In this document: in pieces, positions 5,085 through 11,195 of the stretch
Layout of the letters: each line of letters opens with the position of its first letter
Position numbering within the stretch: position 1 is the first letter of the stretch
Source: a virus
DNA length: 35,261 nucleotides
Virus record (IMG/VR): IMGVR_UViG_3300030389_001439
Coordinates: 6,425-41,685 of that record
Reading direction: 5' to 3' (one strand)
Notes under the pieces: generated by a model
The model's database searches: none
Told to the model about the DNA's origin: nothing
Seen by the model: only the letters and a program-made list of their open reading frames with translations
Program-made: the position numbers and the translations under genes

Positions 5085-5435
5085 CGAATCCCCTTCCTAT
5101 CGTGTGGGGGTTGCCGCGAAAGCGGCCATGTGCGGGGGCATCAATGATGCGGGGCTGTCTTAGTGGTGATGCACCTATGACAGTTAACAGCCTGAACAGA
5201 TAGGCGCGGGAGTCAGTATCCGCGATGCAAACACTGTCGGAATATATGCGGTAAAGCTTGAATGGCGAGGGTCAGTAGTGGTCCCTCGATACTGTACACC
5301 CGCTCCCCTATTGGCACGGGGAGTCACGGCTATAGGCTTCAAGTGGTCCGCATATGAAAGCGCAGGCGTTGAGGTTTGGCACCCTTGCGGGCTTGCGCGT
5401 TTAATGTCCGCACCTAGTGTCGGTGCGCTGACGAT
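5085..5435 (+). ncRNA. Candidate structured non-coding RNA or long leader
   Basis: At least six stable local hairpins follow one another: CCCC/GGGG (5090-5110), GCCGC-GAAA-GCGGC with a GNRA tetraloop (5113-5126), GCATC-AAT-GATGC (5138-5150), CGAGGG/CCCTCG (5266-5288), CTCCCC/GGGGAG (5303-5323) and CGCACC/GGTGCG (5409-5427). The stretch is visibly richer in G+C than the control region to its left and has no ribosome-binding site or convincing gene. It ends about 80 bp before the first rightward gene. It could be a free RNA or a long 5' leader. I could not match it to tmRNA, RNase P RNA, 6S RNA or a known riboswitch. Strand and boundaries are guesses. Confidence 0.35.
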
Positions 5436-5514
5436 CTCATCGAGACAGTCTGTATATGACCGGGCCATGACAAGCCGAAACATTAAACAAACCAAACCAT
5501 GAGGAAATTAACCC

Positions 5515-5712
5515 ATGTCGAATATTAATATCGCTTTGGTAATGATTGAACTAATCCAAGCCGGGAAGCATGACCGCACCCATGTCGGCGTTTTTTCTAC
5601 ATTAATGGACAAATTCAATGGAGACCGGGAGCGCACCGGGCAGGTGCTCCGGTGTATCGAAAATGATTTTGATTTTCACTTGATATCACTACTTGAAATG
5701 GGAGGGTACTAA
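5515..5712 (+). CDS. First rightward early gene, hypothetical (65 aa)
   Basis: The ATG is preceded by GAGGAAATTAACCC, a plausible ribosome-binding site. The same spacing style (GAGGAAAT-x-AACCC-ATG) recurs before the 260-residue protein at 5932. The product is a small helical protein, M-S-N-I-N-I-A-L-V-M-I-E-L-I-Q-A-G-K, with a basic-acidic middle and no recognised domain. As the first gene after the control region it is probably expressed early. Small proteins in this place often counter host defences or take over host functions, but nothing in this sequence shows that. Confidence 0.65.
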   Translation: MSNINIALVMIELIQAGKHDRTHVGVFSTLMDKFNGDRERTGQVLRCIENDFDFHLISLLEMGGY

Positions 5713-5714
5713 TA

Positions 5715-5885
5715 ATGGTTTCACAGTATTGCTTGTTTTATTTAGCCTCAAAAATCGTACTGACTCGCGCCGATTTCTATGATTGGTTTCAGGGTGTCAT
5801 TGCGACAACCGACGATGCTGAAATTTATGACAAAAAATTTAGCGTTGAGCCTGCGTATGTTCAAAATTTAAAGATTGTTTTATAA
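5715..5885 (+). CDS. Small hypothetical early protein (56 aa)
   Basis: A 56-codon frame begins with ATG two bases after the TAA of the upstream gene, preceded by GGAGGG nine bases upstream, which is a strong ribosome-binding site. The product reads M-V-S-Q-Y-C-L-F-Y-L-A-S-K-I-V-L-T and continues with an acidic, aromatic-rich stretch (D-F-Y-D-W-F-Q-G). It ends just before a 46-bp gap holding CCGGCCCTCCGGGGCCG, a short inverted repeat. No domain is recognised. Confidence 0.65.
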   Translation: MVSQYCLFYLASKIVLTRADFYDWFQGVIATTDDAEIYDKKFSVEPAYVQNLKIVL

Positions 5886-5931
5886 CCAACACCGGCCCTC
5901 CGGGGCCGATTGTCTGTGAGGAAATGAACCC

Positions 5932-6714
5932 ATGAAAACTTTAACGGGTAAAAAATTGCGTAATTCTAAGACACTGCGCGGCCCTAAGCCTCGCGGCTTC
6001 GTTATGCACGAAGGCCCATCCGTTCTGGATGGATCACCGATTGTTGTTATTGCGACACTCGAAACGTCGAACGTAAAGACTGGCGCGATGGTTCAAGTGT
6101 GGATCTTGCGCTCTGATATTAATCCCGTGCAGGCAACCAAAACGGGTGCTGATTCCGCTATCTGCGGATCATGCCCACATCGCCATTTCAACGGCGGCGC
6201 GTGTTATGTCAACGTAGGCCAAGCACCTAATGCGGTTTATAAGGCTTTTATTACCGGGAAATATCCTCGCTATGTTCCGCAGGAGCACGAGCATTTCTTG
6301 CGTGACCGCCGTGTTCGTTTGGGTGCATATGGTGATCCCGCCGCCGCGCCTTTTTACGTGATGGAATACCTCGCGAATGTTGGCACTGGTCACACTGGAT
6401 ACACGCACCAAGCCCGGCACCCTAACTTTGATTCGCGGTTTATCGGTATCTGTATGGTATCCGCTGATTCACCGAAGCAGGCGCAACAATGGCACGAGCG
6501 CGGTGCTCGCACCTTCCGGGTAGCGATGGAGGGTGACGCAATGTTTGACAATGAGATCGAGTGTCTGGCTGATTCGCATGGCAAGCAATGCATTGAGTGC
6601 GGTCTGTGTGATGGTGCGAAGCGTACCGATGAGAGTATCGTGATCACGGTTCACGGTTCGCGGGCTTCAAGCTTCAAGACCGCAACGATTATTCCTACTA
6701 TGGAGGTAGCATAA
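5932..6714 (+). CDS. Conserved phage Cys-rich protein (DUF7227-like, 260 aa)
   Basis: This is a widely distributed phage protein family that I recognise from its motifs but whose function I do not know. Around residue 80 there is I-C-G-S-C-P-H-R-H-F followed by G-G-A-C-Y-V-N-V-G-Q-A-P. The middle contains R-L-G-A-Y-G-D-P-A-A-A-P and G-H-T-G-Y-T-H-Q. A second cluster lies near the C-terminus (C-I-E-C-G-L-C-D-G-A). The two cysteine clusters could bind zinc or an iron-sulphur cluster. The middle G-A-Y-G-D-P segment resembles a nucleotide or substrate loop, but this is not established. The start has a good GAGGAAAT site. Leader of the second early gene block; DUF number from memory and tentative. 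Confidence 0.82.
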   Translation: MKTLTGKKLRNSKTLRGPKPRGFVMHEGPSVLDGSPIVVIATLETSNVKTGAMVQVWILRSDINPVQATKTGADSAICGSCPHRHFNGGACYVNVGQAPNAVYKAFITGKYPRYVPQEHEHFLRDRRVRLGAYGDPAAAPFYVMEYLANVGTGHTGYTHQARHPNFDSRFIGICMVSADSPKQAQQWHERGARTFRVAMEGDAMFDNEIECLADSHGKQCIECGLCDGAKRTDESIVITVHGSRASSFKTATIIPTMEVA

Positions 6715-6715
6715 G

Positions 6716-6952
6716 ATGGATAAATATAAGTACGGGCACAATTTCTGTAATTATGATCTGTTACAAATCAATTCGCCATTGCAAATGATGGCAAAAAATC
6801 TTGCATACGATTTTTGTGAAGGTGCTCCGCATTTTTGGACATTGCGCGAGAACAAAAAGGCGTCTCGTCCTGCTTATGATCTATTGATCAGAAAATATGG
6901 TCAAAAGCGCGGGCGTGTTGTTATGTCTTTTTTCATTTCTGATAAGAGGTAG
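6716..6952 (+). CDS. Hypothetical early protein (78 aa)
   Basis: The ATG lies one base after the previous stop, preceded by GGAGGTAGC within the end of the upstream gene. The product is small and aromatic-rich (H-N-F-C-N-Y-D-L-L-Q, H-F-W-T-L-R-E-N), with a basic C-terminal half containing R-K-Y-G-Q-K-R-G-R-V-V-M-S-F-F. No membrane segment and no recognised domain. It is part of a run of closely spaced early genes. Confidence 0.65.
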   Translation: MDKYKYGHNFCNYDLLQINSPLQMMAKNLAYDFCEGAPHFWTLRENKKASRPAYDLLIRKYGQKRGRVVMSFFISDKR

Positions 6953-6958
6953 CCTAAG

Positions 6959-7150
6959 ATGTTCAATAAATTATACAACCTGTATGCGCAGGAAAGGGGT
7001 AGCACCAAATGGAATCGAGCGCCACGGGTGTTACTGGTGTCAACGTACGAAAAGCAATGCGCGTTAAATTGGCAGGGGTCAATGACTGCGCACAATTTAC
7101 TTTGTGACTTTGTCATTGAAGAAATTGAATTAAAAAAGGAGAGTGAATGA
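6959..7150 (+). CDS. Hypothetical early protein (63 aa)
   Basis: A short frame starting M-F-N-K-L-Y-N-L-Y-A-Q-E with a weak upstream GAGGTAGCC site. The tail is helical and acidic (V-I-E-E-I-E-L-K-K-E-S-E), and the stop codon overlaps the next ATG. No domain is recognised. Codon use and the tight spacing to both neighbours support it as a gene. Confidence 0.58.
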   Translation: MFNKLYNLYAQERGSTKWNRAPRVLLVSTYEKQCALNWQGSMTAHNLLCDFVIEEIELKKESE

Positions 7151-7587
7151 TGAAAACAATCTGTTTGCAGGGCGGTGATATCGCATCGCAATTGAAATTC
7201 GACGTGGTGTCCAAAGGCAAATACAGGATACAAAATTTCTGGGGTTGCCGGGTGCGCATGGAGAAATCCGAACACGCTATCGGATGGTATGACACATGGT
7301 TCGTTGAGGTGTACTACAAACGCCGCAACAGCGATAGCGCGAGCGCGTGGGTATCCACGTGTGCGTTTCAACCAACCCGGCGCGATTGTGTGGACTATTT
7401 ACTGCGCATCGCGAAGGCTTCACTGGAGGGTAAGCAGATCACATTCAGGCATCGTGTGATGATCGATAGTGAGGGTATGTGGGCAGGTAGATCATTGCCG
7501 CACCCATACTTTAAAACTGTTCTTAAACCAAACACCCGTAGGAGGGTAGCAAATGAAAATACATCCAGTAATCAAGCCGCGCAATAA
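7147..7587 (+). CDS. Hypothetical early protein (146 aa)
   Basis: Two adjacent ATG codons (7147 and 7150) follow AAAAAGGAGAG; the second has the better spacing of 8 bases from GGAG, so the protein may be one residue shorter. The product has beta-rich segments (Y-D-T-W-F-V-E-V-Y-Y-K-R-R) and an amphipathic helix near residues 75-95 (D-C-V-D-Y-L-L-R-I-A-K-A-S-L). The C-terminus overlaps the next gene by 35 nt. No catalytic motif or membrane segment is seen. Confidence 0.65.
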   Translation: MMKTICLQGGDIASQLKFDVVSKGKYRIQNFWGCRVRMEKSEHAIGWYDTWFVEVYYKRRNSDSASAWVSTCAFQPTRRDCVDYLLRIAKASLEGKQITFRHRVMIDSEGMWAGRSLPHPYFKTVLKPNTRRRVANENTSSNQAAQ

Positions 7588-8059
7588 GGCGCGGCACAAT
7601 CGGTACTGTGGTCCATGTGCTCTGTCTATTTTGACGGGGCAGGATACAGGTGAATGCGCGGGGGCCATACGTGCGCTGAGCGGTGTCTCAGCCGTGCGTG
7701 GCACGTATCCCGCACAATTGATAGATGCCTTAGAGTATTTCGGCTTTAAGGTGATCGGGGCAAACTACCCGCCCCTGAACAATCACTGGTTCCGGGACCA
7801 TGAAGCCCTGCACGATTTAAATGGCAGACTCTATGAGGCCAAGCGCAATCTAAAGAATGCGCCCACGCTCGCGGGGTGGCTCAAGCAGAATAAAGATATG
7901 CGCACCTCCGGGCGTGTGTTCTTAATGTGTGTCGGCTGGCATTGGGCCGTGGTCTCAGGCAGACGTTATGCGTGTGGTCTGACCAAGGACATCGTCAGTG
8001 TTAAGAAAGCCCCCAAACGTAGAGCGCGAGTCTCTGGCGTGTGGGAAATATCGAACTAG
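7553..8059 (+). CDS. Papain-like (C39-type) cysteine protease candidate (168 aa)
   Basis: The N-terminus carries N-R-Y-C19-G-P-C-A-L-S-I-L-T-G, the typical start of the papain-like or C39 peptidase fold, with Cys on the first helix after a G-P turn. A hydrophobic strand ends in M-C-V-G-W-H130-W-A-V-V-S-G, the usual catalytic histidine context, followed by a strand with D146. Cys-His-Asp would form the catalytic triad. The fold could also belong to a transglutaminase-like or deubiquitinase-like enzyme. GGAGGGTAGCAA lies before the ATG. Located in the early operon, it is unlikely to be a head-maturation protease and may act on a host protein (inference). Confidence 0.72.
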   Translation: MKIHPVIKPRNKARHNRYCGPCALSILTGQDTGECAGAIRALSGVSAVRGTYPAQLIDALEYFGFKVIGANYPPLNNHWFRDHEALHDLNGRLYEAKRNLKNAPTLAGWLKQNKDMRTSGRVFLMCVGWHWAVVSGRRYACGLTKDIVSVKKAPKRRARVSGVWEISN

Positions 8060-8074
8060 TCGAGGGGAATACAC

Positions 8075-8425
8075 ATGAAACCGAACTACTCAGGGCGCAA
8101 ATCTTGGAATCACCGCTGGACCGCCTACGGACATCGCAGTTTTCACAGTATTGCGCACGATGTAAATGATATATTGCGAGACGCGAACGGGCCTCAGTTT
8201 GATGAGGCTATTTACATGTGCAAGATGGAAATCAGGAAACTCAAAGCAAGGAAGACACGAACCGAAAATCATACGGCTCGTTGGCGTTTCGATCAATGTG
8301 ATCAAGAACAATTAGATCGTGCAAAGGAATTGATTCCAATAATTGAGCAACTGAAAGAGATACACAATTCATACGATGCTCTACTCCAGACAGTTTATGT
8401 CGAGGGGGTTGATCGCATCGGTTAG
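8075..8425 (+). CDS. Hypothetical helical early protein (116 aa)
   Basis: The ATG follows GAGGGGAATACAC. The N-terminal part (M-K-P-N-Y-S-G-R-K-S-W-N-H-R-W) is basic and aromatic. Residues 25-105 are predicted helical with many charged residues (E-I-R-K-L-K-A-R-K-T, E-L-I-P-I-I-E-Q-L-K-E-I). It could be an all-helical binding protein. No domain recognised. The stop lies near a repeated CGAACTAGTC also found at 8051 just before this gene. Confidence 0.65.
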   Translation: MKPNYSGRKSWNHRWTAYGHRSFHSIAHDVNDILRDANGPQFDEAIYMCKMEIRKLKARKTRTENHTARWRFDQCDQEQLDRAKELIPIIEQLKEIHNSYDALLQTVYVEGVDRIG

Positions 8426-8519
8426 TCGAACTAGTCACCTGCCCATGTGTCCAGTGAGGTTGGGCACATGATCGGTCTGACTAGGCCGGTTATATTATCT
8501 AACATAAGGAAATAAACCT
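8426..8519 (+). other. Short intergenic region with inverted repeat
   Basis: This 94-bp gap is one of the larger ones in the rightward block. It begins with a second copy of CGAACTAGTC (first copy at 8051, before the previous gene), holds TGCCCA / TGGGCA (8438-8465) as an imperfect hairpin and then an A/T-rich stretch. There is no U-tract for a terminator. It may hold a regulatory leader or an internal promoter; I see no good -35/-10 pair. Confidence 0.35.
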
Positions 8520-8882
8520 ATGAAAACGACTACCGACTTAACTCCCAATTGGGAGGCTAGTGCAATGATTTATTCGATGGTCTTGCAGAACCCGGAGGCA
8601 TCGCCTGAGTCAATCAATGATGCCACACTAGATCTTATCCGACTAGCTGAGTGGATAGATAGTGCGGAAGATACCGCGCCTACGCAGAAAGTGTTCGTGC
8701 TTGCATCAATCGAATTACTTATGGACCCAGAAGTATCCGCACGTAGAAAGTCGTCAACCGAATGGCTACTGGCTGATCTGGGGAGACGACTCGATGAGAG
8801 ACAGCGGGCATTACTCAGTCGCCCGGAAGTTAAGTATGCTGAAGATGTTCAAAAAATTATAACCGCTAAAGAGGATTTATAA
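8520..8882 (+). CDS. Hypothetical acidic helical protein (120 aa)
   Basis: The ATG is preceded by AAGGAAATAAACCT. The product is acidic, mostly helical and soluble (L-I-R-L-A-E-W-I-D-S-A-E-D, T-E-W-L-L-A-D-L-G-R-R-L-D-E-R). It contains no cysteine, no membrane segment and no motif I recognise. The stop is two bases before the next start. Confidence 0.65.
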   Translation: MKTTTDLTPNWEASAMIYSMVLQNPEASPESINDATLDLIRLAEWIDSAEDTAPTQKVFVLASIELLMDPEVSARRKSSTEWLLADLGRRLDERQRALLSRPEVKYAEDVQKIITAKEDL

Positions 8883-8884
8883 CC

Positions 8885-9316
8885 ATGCGTGTAGAAATCT
8901 ATCGCAACTTACATAACGGTAAGTTAAGTATCAGGGATGCCAAGACTAAGCATGTGATCGGTCATGCCGCACGTGTTTACTTGCATGATGCAAACTTTAA
9001 CGTCTCACAAGCAGGGCGTAAGCGTGTTCTGCGTGAGAAGCGCAAGAACGTCCATGCAGTGGTCAATGGTGTACTGGGTAAGGCTGAAGCATTTCAGTCG
9101 TACAGGGGCCGTGACATTGGCCCGTATCAGCATGAATACAGCGTGTTCCATCCTGAGTTTGGGACATCGCCGCCCATCAAGCGGCTGTATGATATTACAT
9201 ACAATCCCTATCGCTTCTCTCAATTTTGGCGGGAAGATGCGGATAAAGGTGTGGATTTTGCACCATTGGTGCGCATCATGCCTGAGAGTATCACTGCCAT
9301 TAAAGTAACCAATTAG
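8885..9316 (+). CDS. Conserved phage protein of unknown function (143 aa)
   Basis: The pattern M-R-V-E-I-Y-R-N-L-H-N-G-K-L-S-I-R-D-A near the N-terminus and R-V-L-R-E-K-R-K-N-V-H-A-V-V-N-G in the middle are ones I remember from hypothetical proteins in many unrelated phages. The C-terminal half contains I-T-Y-N-P-Y-R, also typical. The N-terminal third is beta-rich and the central R-E-K-R-K-N-V-H segment is basic. No function is known to me. The gene follows the previous one by two bases. Confidence 0.75.
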   Translation: MRVEIYRNLHNGKLSIRDAKTKHVIGHAARVYLHDANFNVSQAGRKRVLREKRKNVHAVVNGVLGKAEAFQSYRGRDIGPYQHEYSVFHPEFGTSPPIKRLYDITYNPYRFSQFWREDADKGVDFAPLVRIMPESITAIKVTN

Positions 9317-9328
9317 GAGGTAATATAA

Positions 9329-9649
9329 ATGGCAATTGAAATAAGAGATGTTGCGTATCATCGCAATGGTATAGCGGGACTACCGTTTTATGTGGTCCTG
9401 TTCAACGACACTGACGCAGGGATGTTCAATCAGGTTGCGACAATCGACGAAGACGGCAAAGACTGCCGTGTCATCAATGCGGGACTGATAGTCACTGCCA
9501 GTGAGATTGGGAACCGTCACATGAATAAGTGGCGGGGTGATCAGTACCTATCCATGATCAAAGAGGCTATGCAAGAGCATAGACACAGTGAGTATTGGGA
9601 TTGGTACATTTCAATATTTGAAGATGAGGAGACTTCAGATGTGGAGTAA
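9329..9649 (+). CDS. Conserved phage protein of unknown function (106 aa)
   Basis: The N-terminus, I-R-D-V-A-Y-H-R-N-G-I-A-G-L-P-F-Y-V-V-L-F-N-D, resembles a short family of phage proteins in which V-A-Y-H-R-N-G-x-x-G is conserved. The middle reads N-K-W-R-G-D-Q-Y. The C-terminus is helical and acidic (S-I-F-E-D-E-E-T-S-D-V-E). AGGAGG lies 9 bases before the ATG. It is likely a small beta-sheet and helix protein; the role is unknown. Confidence 0.72.
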   Translation: MAIEIRDVAYHRNGIAGLPFYVVLFNDTDAGMFNQVATIDEDGKDCRVINAGLIVTASEIGNRHMNKWRGDQYLSMIKEAMQEHRHSEYWDWYISIFEDEETSDVE

Positions 9650-9815
9650 ATATATATTACCTGCAAATCTTGTGATAGCAGGTACGCCACTTTTCTTTGG
9701 GGGAGTGGCGATGATCCATGACGATTGGATCGGGGTGCCGGTTATGTTAATCGGTTTGGCAATGTACATGACTAGCTACATGTTAGTGGTCAGAATAAAA
9801 ACATTTGACATCTAA
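9639..9815 (+). CDS. Small membrane protein with two predicted TM helices (58 aa)
   Basis: The start is the ATG of M-W-S-K-Y-I-L-P-A-N, overlapping the end of the previous gene by 11 nt and preceded by GAGGAG at ideal spacing. Two hydrophobic stretches are visible: L-V-I-A-G-T-P-L-F-F-G-G-V-A-M-I (about residues 10-25) and V-P-V-M-L-I-G-L-A-M-Y-M-T-S-Y-M-L-V-V (about 32-50). The ends are charged. It is an inner-membrane protein by composition; possible roles are superinfection exclusion or membrane remodelling (inference). A longer in-frame start at 9588 lacks a ribosome-binding site. Confidence 0.65.
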   Translation: MWSKYILPANLVIAGTPLFFGGVAMIHDDWIGVPVMLIGLAMYMTSYMLVVRIKTFDI

Positions 9816-9875
9816 TCAAATGGCGTTTAGACTGTCATTTCTTTGGTAGAAATTAACTCTGAGGAGAGTATAGCA

Positions 9876-10766
9876 ATGAGTAAGTATGAAAACTTTGCAG
9901 GAATTCCTGCACTTCCAGTTGAACTTGATTTTGATCCGGTTCGTGAACCTGCCAAGCGTGTTGCCAAAAACGGTGACGTGCAGGTCATCCCCGGTGTGTT
10001 CAACATCGTTAACCCTAACACTGACACAGTGATGACTGTGTCCAAATCGAAGCACAATCCTGTGAACTACAACCTGATGTGGCAGTCGTTCATGGACGGC
10101 ATCATGGCTTCAGGTATCGACACATCCCAAGTCGAAGCCAAGTTTAATATCGCTGACAATGGACGGGCGTTCACTGCCGACATCATTATGAAGCGATTCA
10201 ATTTTGAGCGCGTAGTGGGTGAGCCTGTATTCATGCGCTTCCGTATCGCCGACTCGCATGACACCACGTTTGTGCGTGACCTCATGTGTGGTCTGTGGAG
10301 ACTGTGGTGCACCAACGGGTGTTCATCTATCGCTGAGAATTTACAGGTGCGTAACAAGCACACCCGGTTCTCTGATCCTGAGAAGTTGGGCGCGATTGTC
10401 GCTGACTATCCTGCCCGCCTTGAGTCTGAGGCTGAGTTATACCCACTAATGATGGGCACTAAGGTCTCGCATGAACAGGCTATCGACTTCATGGAGCGCA
10501 ATGTCGCTATGTACCGGACCAATGCCGGTAAGTGGAAGCTTAACAACAAAGCACTTGAAGAGTGCAATCGTGTGTGGGGCTTGTACAGCAAGATGGGTGA
10601 TACCGGGTATCGCCTGTACAATACGCTGACCCATATCGGGACGCACGTGGAAGGCCGTGACGGTACGAACCTCACCCTGAAGCAGGCCCGTATGGAGCAA
10701 AAGGTTCAGGAGGTTGTGGACCTTCCTGAGTTCAAGTCACTGGTGGGTCTGCCACTGGCGGCTTAA
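9876..10766 (+). CDS. DUF932 family protein (296 aa)
   Basis: The sequence has the features of the DUF932 family of phage and plasmid proteins (TIGR03299-like): an N-terminal V-I-P-G-V-F-N-I-V-N-P-N-T-D-T-V, a central F-M-R-F-R-I-A-D-S-H-D, and L-W-R-L-W-C-T-N-G-C-S as the most recognisable motif. A long helical C-terminal half follows. The family has no firm biochemical role; members occur near replication and recombination genes. The start ATG at 9876 has GAGGAGAG in front of it, whereas a longer in-frame start at 9843 has none. This is the last gene before a terminator. Confidence 0.85.
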   Translation: MSKYENFAGIPALPVELDFDPVREPAKRVAKNGDVQVIPGVFNIVNPNTDTVMTVSKSKHNPVNYNLMWQSFMDGIMASGIDTSQVEAKFNIADNGRAFTADIIMKRFNFERVVGEPVFMRFRIADSHDTTFVRDLMCGLWRLWCTNGCSSIAENLQVRNKHTRFSDPEKLGAIVADYPARLESEAELYPLMMGTKVSHEQAIDFMERNVAMYRTNAGKWKLNNKALEECNRVWGLYSKMGDTGYRLYNTLTHIGTHVEGRDGTNLTLKQARMEQKVQEVVDLPEFKSLVGLPLAA

Positions 10767-10780
10767 TGGTTCTCTCCATT

Positions 10781-10803
10781 CCCCACTTCGGTGGGGCTTT
10801 TTC
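10781..10803 (+). terminator. Rho-independent terminator after the DUF932 gene
   Basis: CCCCAC-TTCG-GTGGGG is a six-base stem with a stable TTCG tetraloop, followed by CTTTTTC. It closes the first early operon. The T-tract ends exactly at the first base of the tRNA gene, so the tRNA must be made by read-through or by processing, or from a promoter inside the DUF932 gene. Confidence 0.85.
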
Positions 10804-10877
10804 TCAGGGTGGCAGAGTGGTTATGCGCCTGACTGCAAATCAGGTACACGCAGGTTCGATTCCTGTCCCTGAGTCCA
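10803..10877 (+). tRNA. tRNA-Cys (anticodon GCA)
   Basis: A complete cloverleaf fits: acceptor stem CTCAGGG / CCCTGAG (7 bp), a D arm with A-G-T-G-G-T-T-A, anticodon stem CCTGA / TCAGG around the loop CTGCAAA (anticodon GCA), and T arm GCAGG-TTCGATT-CCTGT. The discriminator is T, as usual for tRNA-Cys, and CCA is encoded (10875-10877). Phage tRNAs may offset codon bias, and a tRNA near an integrase can mark or mimic an attachment site. I found no second copy of its 3' end in the window. Confidence 0.93.
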
Positions 10878-10907
10878 CTTTTATAATACTTAATAGAGGA
10901 TAAAGTA

Positions 10908-11120
10908 ATGAATAGCGTTAAAATGTTTAGCCTGAGTGAGATTGTCAAGCGTCTTTCTGATCGTAATATAAAGATAGTCTCTCAAAAATCTGGTGTTCCA
11001 TATCAGACCCTGCGCCTCATAGCGATTGGTAAAACTAAGAGGCCTAGCTATATGGACATGGACAAACTTAGGACATATTTCTCTGTCGTAGAGGAAATTA
11101 ATTCATCCGCGCAAGAGTAG
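10908..11120 (+). CDS. Small HTH transcriptional regulator (70 aa)
   Basis: The product is mostly one helix-turn-helix of the Cro/XRE-like type: L-S-E-I-V-K-R-L-S-D-R-N-I-K-I-V-S-Q-K-S-G-V-P-Y-Q-T-L-R-L-I-A-I-G. The segment V-S-Q-K-S-G-V-P-Y-Q-T-L-R matches the helix 2-turn-helix 3 pattern. K-T-K-R-P-S-Y-M-D-M-D-K-L follows as helix 4-5. It probably binds palindromic operators such as those in the control region or the inverted repeat just downstream (11128-11167). Being directly upstream of the integrase, it is a candidate lysis-lysogeny regulator or integrase regulator. AGAGGATAAAGTA precedes the start. Confidence 0.75.
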   Translation: MNSVKMFSLSEIVKRLSDRNIKIVSQKSGVPYQTLRLIAIGKTKRPSYMDMDKLRTYFSVVEEINSSAQE

Positions 11121-11127
11121 TTCTAAC

Positions 11128-11167
11128 AGGATCTATGGGGTGTTTAGTATTTAACCTCATAGATCCT
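11128..11167. other. 13-bp inverted repeat between regulator and integrase operon
   Basis: AGGATCTATGGGG (11128-11140) pairs with CCTCATAGATCCT (11155-11167) over 13 positions, with one G-T wobble and a 14-nt A/T-rich loop. There is no U-tract, so it is not an ordinary terminator. It could be an operator for the upstream HTH protein, a stability hairpin at the end of the regulator message, or part of an attachment site. It lies 28 bp before the next start. Confidence 0.65.
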
Positions 11168-11195
11168 ATCCAAAACAGCCGTTACGGAGACATTT

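Larger units (their letters stand above)
3677..5514. other. 1.8-kb non-coding control region between divergent operons
   Basis: No convincing gene is present on either strand; the open frames here start with weak codons and lack ribosome-binding sites. From left to right it holds promoters P1 and P2, a hairpin (3761-3785), TGTACA palindromes (4107-4122 and 4665-4766), TGCA-centred palindromes, two TGCGAA-N3-TTCGCA palindromes, a LexA-like palindrome (4634-4653) and four copies of a TAAGTTATTGATTTTATTA-type repeat. A G+C-richer, hairpin-dense stretch (about 5030-5500) then precedes the first rightward gene. No obvious TTGACA-type rightward promoter was found. Such a region is a good candidate for early regulation and for the replication origin (inference). 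Confidence 0.8.

Noticed and set aside
4732-5163. Plus-strand frame of 143 codons crossing the iterons and the hairpin-rich stretch
   Set aside because: It spans the last palindromes and A/T repeats, lacks a ribosome-binding site and has an unnatural mix of composition; better explained as non-coding.
5030-5500. tmRNA, RNase P RNA or 6S RNA
   Set aside because: No tRNA-like ends or peptide tag for tmRNA, no RNase P conserved core recognised, and no single long bulged helix as in 6S RNA.
5184-5502. Overlapping frames on both strands just before the first early gene
   Set aside because: Both lack ribosome-binding sites and overlap each other; the sequence shows serial hairpins, so an RNA role is preferred.
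5400-5514. Rightward early promoter of the TTGACA-N16-TATAAC kind
   Set aside because: No hexamer pair at proper spacing was found; the rightward promoter is unresolved.
10803-10877. Attachment site made of a duplicated tRNA 3' end
   Set aside because: Only one complete tRNA-Cys copy is present and no second copy of its 3' end was noticed in the window, so an att assignment is unsupported here.
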